Shown: in pieces, positions 30,757-40,275 of the stretch
How positions within the stretch are numbered: position 1 is the stretch's first letter
Layout of the letters: each line of letters starts with the position of its first letter
NCBI GenBank assembly: GCA_900169235.1
Contig: FWCC01000357.1
Span: 1 to 64,000, forward strand
Origin: Zarea fungicola
Taxonomy: Eukaryota > Ascomycota > Sordariomycetes > Hypocreales > Cordycipitaceae
Direction of reading: 5' to 3'
Length of the DNA: 64,000 nt
Made by a program: the position numbers and the translations under genes
The notes under the pieces: model-generated
The model's database searches: none
The model's input: only the letters and a program-made list of their open reading frames with translations
Told to the model about the DNA's origin: nothing

Positions 30757-31502
30757 CGGTGGGCAGGGCAGAAACAAAGACAAAGATTAAGAAAATCTAC
30801 AGAATTATTGTGTACACAAACTACAGAGCACTAGCAAGACAAGGAACAAGTAACTTGATTTGCTGACAGGAACCGACCTGCTGCGTCCAGTGGACAAGCC
30901 CGGCACGAGAAGAATTGGCGAGAAGTCCCTTGACAGAGTTCATCACCAGAAATTGAGTGCTACATGTGCTTTAGTTATTGTCTATTGTACAAATATCCAC
31001 AAATCCACATATCCACATATGACGTGAATTGGATGAAGTTTAGCTGGCCGAGGTACAAATACCCCTATGTACAAATGGCACTGTGACATCACAGGAACTG
31101 TTGGTAACCTTCTATTCCAAAAGTTGCAAAAGCTAGGGGGGTGGGTGAATCCACGGCAATACAGCAACAGCACCGCCGTGTCAAGCGGGAATTTTTCTCC
31201 TATTATAAAAAGTTATAGGTGAATGACCATTCACTACCGTTTCTCTTCTTCTTCTTCTTTCGTTACTTGTCGAAAATTTGTCATTATGCTGCAGTGATTA
31301 TATCAGATATTCCACGATCAAAACCAGTTCCTGACGCAGCACCACCAGCGAGTCCCAGGCTGCTGTAGCTTGTTTCTGTGTCGCTGTGTGCATGCAAGTT
31401 GAGCGTCGGAGGCTGCGGGCTGCGTCTCGCACGTTAGAATAAAAGGGCGAAAAGAAGAGGGGGAGAGGGGCCATGGATCTGCAAAGAACAGATGAGACCG
31501 AC
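30757..31502. other. Convergent intergenic region
   Basis: Between the 3' ends of the DUF4419 gene and the minus-strand amber-interrupted gene. Contains a TTCTTC-rich run near 31243. No gene seen. Confidence 0.5.
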
Positions 31503-32697
31503 TTACATATCAAATAGAGGAGAAGCGTCACCGTCAAATGCCGGCTCAGGTGAGCTTACACACACAGAAGAAGGCTCCCCCGGTGTCTGCAGGTCCTCCA
31601 AGTTGTTACATGGAGGCGAATGTGTTAGCTGTCCACCCGCGCACGCTGCTTTTTCAACCATCATGGAACAGTGCGGAATCTCGTCCGCCGAGTCCTCGGT
31701 CCCCGCTAAAAGGTCGCTGCCGCAGGCAATCTGTCGCTCCAGAAGGTCCATGAGGCAGAGACTCGAGTTAATCCACGACATTCGCGGCGGGCTGTCTGGG
31801 GTGCACTTTGGGGATACATGTTAGTTTGCAAAAAACGGGAAAAGGGACAAAGTCAAGAGATACAATCTTACAGTTGGAGTAGGAAGGCGCCGCTGACCAA
31901 TGGTTCGTACAATCTGGGCATCAGTCACGGGCCGGCCTGAGATTGCATAGAAGCCAAACCCCGTGACGCCGGTCGGGGGGAGAATGCCCTTTGCCACACC
32001 ATCGAGGCTAAGATATGCGCGGTCGACGCATGTTGGTCTGCAGCGCGAGCAAACCTTGTATAGACATTCATTGCGAGCAGCGCTGCCCTACAGCTTTCTG
32101 TACTCGTAAGGACTGGGCAAGGGTTCGGCGAGGTCGCGGATGCCTTCGTGGGCAAGCAGTGACGCGCCATTTTGACTCATGCGCTCACGCTGGACAATTG
32201 CTTGAACCTTTGACGGTGTTAGGAAAGCCTTTTTTTAAGATGAAAAGTTAAAATTTGTATTTACCTTTTCTTTTTGGCGTAGGAGAGTGGCAATTTGGTC
32301 CGGACGGTAGTTGGCCATTTGCTCGGGGCTGATCTGATCGAGAAGACTGAATTTGTCCTTGCTTGTGGGAAGCACGGTCCGCTGCTTGTTCATGTGGGCA
32401 ATCATGGCGAGACCGATGTGGTCATAGCATTCCTACAGGACGTTTAGAGACACGGACGGAGGAAGACGAGACGCGCCTTGGCAAAAGACTAACAAGATCT
32501 CCGTGGGCGATGGCATCGTCAAGGATGCCTTCTGTGTCTTGTGTGCACTGGTACACCCATCCAAGGATGCCTGGCTGAAGACACGAGCTGCATACGTGAC
32601 TGGCCCCGTATACTCTTGTCATGGTCGTATGTGTACACTGAGCCTCGAGATTAGGAGGGCGTGTAGTGAGAGCTTTCAAGGCTTTGCGTAATGGCAT
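31503..32697 (-). pseudogene. Unknown Cys-rich protein gene with in-frame amber codon
   Basis: I do not recognise the family. Four exons are inferred: 32697-32494, 32432-32265, 32207-31872 and 31805-31503. All junctions keep one frame over 337 codons, except for a TAG at 32090-32088, codon 164. Before it: CSSC at residues 36-39, the HIGLAMIAHMNKQRT helix, DQISPEQMANYRPDQIATLL and LPSPYEYRKL. After it the frame continues with a cysteine cluster (C172, C177, C180, C184), VDRAYLSLDGVAKG and GFGFYAISGRPV, then splices cleanly into a Ser/Glu-rich tail. Continued coding character and splicing beyond TAG suggest a recent nonsense change (CAG to TAG would suffice), a readthrough site or a sequencing error. 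A real 163-residue short protein is the alternative. Confidence 0.6.
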
Positions 32698-34285
32698 TGT
32701 TGGGGTGCCGTCTTATGCAGCGGCGGTGTGGATAGTTTGATTTAGGAAGTGGCGAATAAAAAGACTATTGAATAAATGCTTTTGTTTAAGCGATTGCAAG
32801 TAAAGAATGCAAGAGTTGATGTGTGGCGAAGGAGCTGTTGGCAATGGAGAAGCAGCAATTGGCATCAAGATAGGCGAGCGGGCGAGGAACAGTTTCAATC
32901 TCCAATGTTGGCAATATGGAGAGGCTGACACGAACAGAGAAAGAATATTCTACAACGCGGTTCAAAAGGGGACGGTTTTGCGAGGTAAACAAGCTGCTGC
33001 TGCGCGGTTCCAGTTGGCTGGCACCTGGCAGCTGCCAGCGGTGGTCCAGTGCTGTCTATTGGGGAGAAGGTTAGGTTTGCAGGTCACTGGAGATTAGAGA
33101 TGTATGGGAGTATTTATTCCAACAATCCATAATCGATAATTAACATTTCACCGAATCGCGATTTCACAGGAAAAATTGGAATAACCTCATTTACAAGGTG
33201 CAGAGTGGTGTCGCTGGACCATTGGTACGTGCTCATGTATACAGAGAGAGTGGGCGCGCTTGCTATCAAAGGAAGGACCTCGGCTCAACATGCGCATGCC
33301 GTTTATTGCAATTGCAATGCAAGTCTAAATTATTAGTTGGCCAGTGCGAAACAAGACAGTCTCTGCATAATGGTACAGCGGGCGGCACAGGATGCACTGG
33401 ACAGTAGGTAGTCGGCACTAGCTCACTAATTTAACCAACGCGAAAACGAATGTCAACAAAGCCATTGTGGCTAGTGGTTGCCAGGGACACACAACAGCCT
33501 CGGAACAGAGGAGAGGCAGGTGCCGACAACCAATGACGGGCCACCTTTTGCGTCCCTCTCGATCCACCAGCCGAAAATGGCCCGCCACTGGCAATCCGCT
33601 GTCGCCGGCCAAGGCTGCCAGGCACAAGAGTTCGCCCGGAAGCCCCCAAAAAGGCCGCCCCCGTCGCGACTCGCCGAGCTCCTTCAGCGCCCAACGTCCC
33701 TATTTTTAGCGCCATCCTCCCCGGTCTCAGCACTCTGCACGACAGCTTTAGTGCCTGCAGTGGCGTAGCCCAGGGCATCATCGGTACTAAACTTGTCCCC
33801 CTCTCTCCGGCTTGAATCCAAGCTCCCCTTCCCTCCTCCTAACAAACCAAATGCCGTCACGCTGAATCAGTCAATTCGCCGTTGGCCATCTTGTTCATTG
33901 ACACAATTTTCCTCTCCAGTACGTCTGTGGCTGCATCCTCACCATTTGCTGTCTTGAGCTGGGCACTGCGCTTCCACTCTTAGCGTTTCCTACGCGCAAA
34001 CGGCGTGCGTGTCACCTGTTGTAAACAAACCCGTTGGGTTGCTACTGGCACAAGGCACCACTCGCTGCGCGCATTGAAGCCCAAGGCCCAGCTTCAAGAA
34101 GAATATTTGCAAAAAGGAACCAGAATTTGTGGCCGGGAGAACCTTTCCTCTAACAATTCCATTAGAAGCCTATTTTTAGGCCCTCTCCGCCCGGTTTTTA
34201 ATCGATTTAAACACGACAGACCCATTCCCGAGAGACACACACTACCCGCGTTCCCAAATCGAAACCACGCCATCCTTCGCCCACC
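32698..34285. other. Divergent intergenic region
   Basis: About 1.6 kb between divergent starts of the amber-interrupted gene and the Mpv17-family gene. Frames here (for example 33431-33781 minus) have no recognisable motif. The right end is the Mpv17 promoter and leader. Confidence 0.5.
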
Positions 34286-35303
34286 ATGTCGGTCAAGTTT
34301 GAAAAGGATACATTCCAGACGACAACGCAAAATGTCATGAACAAGGCTGCCGACGGTAAGATCCCCGGCACCAGCGGCAAGCACCCGATTTCTGAAAGAG
34401 TCGGCACTGCTCTCACCGGCGGCATGGCCAACGCCGGAACCAAGGGCTACCTCGCTGTGCGTATTCTCTTCTCTTTTCTGTCCGGTGCCATTGTCGTCGC
34501 ATGGATGATGCGATCCGGGACATCCTATCCGTGAAATAACGAGCTAATTTTCTCATTTATTTTCCATCATGAATAGGCTTATATCAAGCAGCTCGAGTCC
34601 AATCCTCTCCGCACCAAGATGCTCACCGCTGGCAGCTTGGCTGGTCTCCAGGAGCTTCTCGCTTCGTTCCTCGCCAAGGACCGCAACAAGAACGGCCACT
34701 ACTTTACCTCGCGAGTTCCCAAGATGGCTGCCTACGGTGCCCTCGTTAGCGCCCCTCTCGGCCACGTCCTCATCTGGATGCTGCAAAAGGTCTTCCGCGG
34801 CCGCACCAGTCTCAAGGCCAAGATCCTGCAGATCATTGTCAGCAACCTGGTGGTATGTTTATATGCTCTTCTTTTACTCCTCACTGTACCGAGACACCTC
34901 TAACTTGTTTCAGATTGCTCCCATCCAAAACAGCATCTACCTCGTCGCCATGGCCCTTATCGCCGGCGCCCGTACTTTCCACCAGGTTCGCGCCACCGTC
35001 AAGGTCGGCTTCTGGAAGGTCATGAAGGTGTCCTGGGTCGTCTCTCCCCTTTCGCTGGCATTTGCCCAAAAGTTCCTGCCCGAAAACCTCTGGGTACCCT
35101 TCTTCAACGTCATCGGCTTCATCATCGGTACATACGTCAACACTGCCACCAAGAAGAAGCGTCTCGCGGCCCTCCGCAAGAAGCACTACGGCGACGGCCG
35201 CAACAACATGGGCCGCCCTGACGACTATCCTCCTCCCGGCATGGGTCCTGGTATGGGTGGTCCTATGGGAGGCCCTATGGGCGGTCCCAACCCGCCTTAC
35301 TAA
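34286..35303 (+). CDS. Mpv17/PMP22-family membrane protein
   Basis: Integral membrane protein of the Mpv17/PMP22 family, found in mitochondrial inner or peroxisomal membranes. Exons 34286-34456, 34577-34852 and 34914-35303 encode 278 residues. Family features: AYIKQLESNPLRTKMLTAG at the start of the domain, GPLxHxWY-like segment APLGHVLIWMLQKVF, IAPIQNSIYLVAMAL, and the C-terminal ENLWVPFFNVIGFIIGTYVN. About four hydrophobic helices are visible. An N-terminal extension of ~58 residues precedes the domain. The last ~35 residues are Pro/Gly/Met-rich with GMGGPMGG repeats, an unusual addition. Family members are linked to channel activity and metabolite or redox balance, but the precise role is unknown. 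Mitochondrial or peroxisomal location cannot be decided from sequence alone. Confidence 0.85.
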
Positions 35304-35923
35304 AGGCAACGTTCAGGATTAGGAGGCGACTGGATAAGTGTAGCCTCTGTTAGGAACACGTACGTTGGATCTGGAGCCTGCTGAGGACTAGATGCAGAGG
35401 GCACATCGAGAAGACGGCTGCCCTTTACAGTACAAGAGCAGGTTTAAAAGGATAGAGCCTAGGTGCGTTTTGCGTGTTGTAAAACGCAGAGGGGAGGGGT
35501 TTACGAAATCACTGGTGTTTATTTGCGCGCATGGACCTTGTATAAATCTCTTTGGCTGGAGGTGTTGATGTATTTTTTGAATATCTATTGAATGCTATTT
35601 TATGAGTATGTTTATCGTGTTGCTTTATTACTCTATCATGTGCAGATGATACTGTATAGAGTATTTTACAGGCAGGCCTTTTATCAATCCTTGACAAACT
35701 TGATCGTGGTGATTTGTAAATATATAATCTATTGATGAGTCTGAATGGGCATTTGCCGGGTATCTTGAGTCTATCGTCTAACCATATGCGCGTATATCTA
35801 ACTGTTTCTAGGAACCTCCTCATAAACTTTGTGCCATTAGGAGGGGGAACAGGAAATTTGCAACCTTTTTATCCTTCTTATCAGTTTCCATCTTGTTTTT
35901 CTTTCCTTCTTTTACTTTCCCCA
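35304..35923. other. Convergent intergenic region
   Basis: Between the 3' ends of the Mpv17-family gene and the minus-strand Vps22 gene; AT-rich 3' UTR-like sequence. No gene seen. Confidence 0.5.
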
Positions 35924-36751
35924 TCAATTTATTGCCCCTCCTCCACCTCCTTCTAGTCCCGCCGCCATAAACGCTGGGCTCCAATACTGCCGCTCCCCTC
36001 CAGTCTGCGCGTCCACCCACAGCATCCCCTGCGCGACCAGGTCCTCAATCACGGTCCTGCACCGCGCCGCCTCCCACGCCAGGTTGTCCCTCAGCAGGGA
36101 CACGCTCACGTAGCCGAGCGCCTGGGCGGCCTCGACGCAGCTGGCCTGGTCCCCGCTGAGCTCGCGCGGGACGCTCCGAATGTACTCCTTGTTGCCCACG
36201 GCCACGATGGCGTAGCTGCCCCCGAGCGGCTTCAGCGTGGCCACGGCCCGCCGCACGTCGTCCTCGGAGACCTGGCTCCCCCCGCCGTCGACTTTTTCCC
36301 GCGACACGCGCTCGCAGACCTGCGCGAGGGAGATGAGGCCCCCGTTCTCGGCGCGCGTGGCGCCGCAGACCTGGACGACGCGCACGGCCACGTCAAAGTA
36401 AAAGTCGTTGACGGTCTTGCCGAGCAGCTGGGCCCAGATGGAGCTCGGTGACGAACCACTGCCACCGGAAGAAGAGGAGGATGTGGCGGTGGAGGAGGAG
36501 GCGAGGGGGTCTACGCCAATGGCGGCGCACATGCGCGCAAACTGGGCGCGAAAGGAAGGGTCGGAGCGAATGTCCTTTGCGTGGGTTTGGGCGAATTGCT
36601 GGAGGAGCGTGCGGAAGACGGAGAGCTGCGTCTCGAGGGCCTGGGCGTTTGTGGCGCGGAGGGAGGAGCCGTGGGAGGCGTACTGCGCAGATGTGAGCCG
36701 GGAGCGGTCAAAGGCGCCGATGCCGACGCCTTTACGCGCCCTGTTGGACAT
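35924..36751 (-). CDS. vps22: ESCRT-II subunit Vps22/SNF8
   Basis: Component of ESCRT-II, which with Vps25 and Vps36 sorts ubiquitinated membrane cargo into multivesicular endosomes. A 275-residue single-exon protein, close to family length. The N-terminus MSNRARKGVGIGAFDR is diagnostic, followed by a coiled-coil helix (ALETQLSVFRTLLQQFAQTH) and two winged-helix domains. In the first, FYFDVAVRVVQVCGATRAENGGLISL is clear; in the second, LGYVSVSLLRDNLAWEAARCRTVIEDLVAQGMLWVD. A Ser/Gly-rich insert sits near residues 84-100, between the helix and the first winged helix. High GC compared with the surrounding intergenic DNA. Confidence 0.95.
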   Translation of the reverse strand: MSNRARKGVGIGAFDRSRLTSAQYASHGSSLRATNAQALETQLSVFRTLLQQFAQTHAKDIRSDPSFRAQFARMCAAIGVDPLASSSTATSSSSSGGSGSSPSSIWAQLLGKTVNDFYFDVAVRVVQVCGATRAENGGLISLAQVCERVSREKVDGGGSQVSEDDVRRAVATLKPLGGSYAIVAVGNKEYIRSVPRELSGDQASCVEAAQALGYVSVSLLRDNLAWEAARCRTVIEDLVAQGMLWVDAQTGGERQYWSPAFMAAGLEGGGGGAIN

Positions 36752-38145
36752 TGTTGATGTTATGGCAAGGGGCCTGTAGGTTTACCTTGGAACAGTTGTA
36801 GATTGGAGCGCTCGCCATGTGGTGGGTGACGTTTGGTGGTAGAATGACATGTTGGTGGGGCCGGTTTTGTGGTGTGGCGGGGTATAAATGAAACTGCTGG
36901 GAACTACACTTCAACGTCTATCGACGGAAGCGATTTGATTCGGTAGTTTGATTTAATTTTACCGCTTGCAAATCTCTTCTAAGAGACAAGGATGTTCTAT
37001 ACAGCTGACTCTTATTCACCCTTACATCTTAGAAGATGAGGAAAATCAAGTGGTTCGCAGAGCCTTCAACAGAGCTAGGAAGCATCATTTGAAGAGGGAG
37101 GACTCACTATCATGTCAGACTACAGATAACGCCCATACCGGCGCTGGATAAGTTTCTGGAAGTATCACGCATAGGGTCCGCTCCATAATGCATCTAGCTG
37201 AGAATTTTACGCTTCCTCAAAGTTCTCGAATTTTACCGGCTTGGGGAGTTGTTAGCGCGAAGTATCGCTACCTCAATCGGTGAGTTGCTGCTGGAAACGA
37301 ACAAGCAAAGGCATTAAGAATCGTAAGTAGCAGCAGAAACAGCAAAAATATGAAGAGAAAAAAATGGGTATAATTCTAATTTGAACTTATCTGTATTTAC
37401 AAGCCCAGCCTTCATTGAAACAGACATTATTCTGCTGTAGACTGCACATCTGGAAGTATCAATTATGGCAGTGTGAATAATGAAATACGTATTCTGAAAG
37501 TGGCAATTATGTGGGTTATGATGAAGGATAATTCTTAAATTTCTAAATTGTTGTGTAATCGACAGTCTACATCTTGCCAGGATGTTATCTGCTGTGCATG
37601 TCAGAAGCTGCAGCGTCGAAGCACTGCGTCGGCCCAACAGCCTGCTGCGCAATGGAACGCATCTCAGTGGCCGAGCTGTGAAATTAGAGCCTGCGCCAGC
37701 TGACAAGAACTGCATCGCCACAACAATATTTACACCAGCCACTCATCACCTAAAGTCCGCCTTGAGTTACTGAGCATGTACAACAGCTTCAACAGAACCG
37801 ACTGGAACAAACGAGTCTCTAAATATATTATCTAAGCACCACTGGTATCTGAACCAAGGAGATTCCTTGTCCAATACTAGGCTGCATGCCCATGAACCCT
37901 GACACTCGCCAGCCACCACACTGCGATCAGCCAACCAGGCAACGCAAAGCGCAGGCTGACGGGCGGCGGTAGGACCGCCTCACCAGGCTGCACTAGCCTT
38001 TCACAGATGCAGATGCAGTAGCATCAAGCACCCCCACTACAGATTTTCAAACAACGGATCCCCTCTAGAAAAAAACCCGCCTCATTGCTTGCGTCTGTTG
38101 CTTTTCCCATAGCCATACAAATCTACAACATAGACGATATAAAAA
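36752..38145. other. Divergent intergenic region
   Basis: About 1.4 kb between divergent vps22 and DnaJ starts. Frames such as 37314-37742 (minus) have no recognisable motif. The right end is the DnaJ promoter and leader. Confidence 0.5.
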
Positions 38146-39597
38146 ATGGCAGACGGTTTTCCTGGTGCCGGCGCTGATGGCCAGGTGGAGATTGATCTCT
38201 ATGGTAAGTTTTAGGCAAAGTTACCAAAGCCAGCACCGTCCACGCAACTGGTGTGACTGACCAAAGCCCGCTCCGCCATCTAGAGGTCCTCTCTATCGAA
38301 CGAACAGCCACCGGCGACGAGATCAAAAAGGCCTATCGCAAGGCCGCCCTCAGATACCACCCCGACAAGGTACCCGAGGACCAGCGTGAAGAGTCCGAAG
38401 TCAAGTTCAAGGAAGTCACTCGCGCCTACGAGATCCTCGCCGATGATGAGAAGCGACACCTCTACGACACACATGGCATGGCTGCCTTTGACCCCTCCCG
38501 TGGAGGCCCCGGCGGTCCAGAGGTCGATCTTAACGATATCCTCTCGCAAATGTTTGGGTTCAACATGGGCGGCGGTCCCGGTGGTCCCGGCGGCCCTGGT
38601 GGCCCTGGTGGCCCGCGCCGTCCTCGCAAAGGCCCCGACGAGGAGCAAGAGTACAAGGTGACTCTTGAGGAGCTCTACCGAGGCAAGACTGTCAAGTTCG
38701 CCGCCAACAAGCAGGTCCTCTGCGGCCAGTGCAAGGGCAGCGGCGGCAAAGACAAGGCAAAGCCCGCAACCTGCGAGCGCTGCAAGGGCCAGGGTATCGT
38801 CGAGGCCATCCGCCAGATAGGACCGGGCATGATGCGCCGCGAGACTGTTCTCTGCGACCCCTGCCAGGGCGCCGGAAGTGTCTTCAAGGAAAAGGACCGA
38901 TGCAAGAAGTGCAAGGGCAAGCGTACCACCGAGGAGAAGAAGGTCCTCGAGCTCTACATCCCCCGCGGCTCCATGCAGGGCGAGCGCATCACGCTCGAGG
39001 GCGAGGCCGACCAGTTCCCGGACCAAATACCGGGCGATATTGTCTTTACCCTCGTCGAGGAAGCCCATGACACATTTTCCCGTCTGGGTAATGATTTGTC
39101 AGCCGAGCTCAAGATCTCTCTCGGCGAGGCGCTGGCCGGCTTTAACCGCGTCGTTCTGGAGCACCTCGACGGCCGCGGCATTGCCATGGAGCGCAAGCAG
39201 GGTCAGATCCTTCGCGCAGGCGACTGCATCCGCGTGCCTGGTGAGGGTATGCCGGTGAAGCGCGGTGACGCCAAGGGTGACCTGTACCTGCTGGTCAGCA
39301 TCGAGTTCCCCGACAACGACTTCCTCAAGGACGCTGCTGCATACGAAGCCCTGCTCAAGATGCTGCCTCCTCCACTCGAAGCACCAAAGACGGAAGAGGT
39401 TGACGAGGTCGAATACGAAAGCGATGCCGATATTGAAACCGTAAGCACCTGCTAGTCGTGTTTTTTATGCGTGTGTGATTAGAATTGATGCTAATAACTT
39501 GAAACAGATGGGTGAGAACTCGGAAGACCCCCGATTCGGCAACGAGTGGGAAGATGAGGACGCTGAGGACGGCCAGCCCCAATGCCAGGCGCAGTAA
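38146..39597 (+). CDS. Type A DnaJ/Hsp40 co-chaperone with CaaX end
   Basis: Hsp70 co-chaperone. Exons 38146-38203, 38284-39440 and 39508-39597 encode 434 residues. The J domain begins at IDLYEVLSIERTATGDEIKKAYRKA with HPD at 45-47. A Gly/Pro-rich linker (GGP repeats, ~115-132) follows. Four CxxCxGxG-type zinc repeats are seen: CGQCKGSG, CERCKGQG, CDPCQGAG and CKKCKGKR (the last is altered). Then come the two substrate-binding beta-domains. The final exon ends in QCQAQ, so the last four residues (CQAQ) form a CaaX box for prenylation, as in yeast Ydj1 and Xdj1. This predicts a membrane-tethered cytosolic protein of the Ydj1/Xdj1 group. Which of the two is closer cannot be settled by eye. Confidence 0.92.
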
Positions 39598-40275
39598 ATG
39601 TCACTACACGGCAATACAAAAAAGCCATCGATATATAGTTATACATTGACTTGGTATAAGAACAGCAAAAGAATTTGGTAATGGGTACTTGCATAGAGAA
39701 GCGTTGGTTGGTGGTGAGTGCTGGTTGCTAATGACGAGTGATGAATTTTTATTGGTTTTTTTGGCCAAGGAAGAAAATGGCGAATTAAAGGGGAGCATTA
39801 TGAAACCAGCGATATGAAATGGGGATGCTAAAAAGCGTAAAGAAGAAAGACATTCCTCTCAATAGTTTTATTCTGCACTTTGGACTTGTATAGAGAGTAT
39901 TTGGATATAGTAACGTCTTGCCTTGAACGAATATATGATGCTAAGAAGTACACGGGCATGGCTAACAAGAACATATACTCCGACTAGTGTGATGGGCCAA
40001 ATCAACGTTTAGTTTGTAGATTGATCAGAATACTGGTTGATTTGGATCCTGGAAATGCAAGTCCAACAGCCATTGCTACTTTGAAAGACAAGCACCGGTT
40101 ATATGGTAGTACATCAAGGACTTTCATTTGTATTCATAATCGAAATTTTTGAGCCTAGGCACGGTTATCATATCCAATTCCAGCAAACTTAAGTTTGACG
40201 CTCGCTTTCCAATAGATATACATAGATACTCTGCACTCGGATGATATGATTCCTCTTTCAAAAGACAAGAAAATA
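39598..40275. other. Convergent intergenic region
   Basis: Between the 3' ends of the DnaJ gene and the minus-strand TPR/ankyrin gene. AT-rich; no gene seen. Confidence 0.5.

Noticed and set aside
31503..32697. A 16-nt intron (GTACAG to GTAG) that would remove the amber codon
   Set aside because: Far too short for a fungal spliceosomal intron, has no branch site, and would break the frame.
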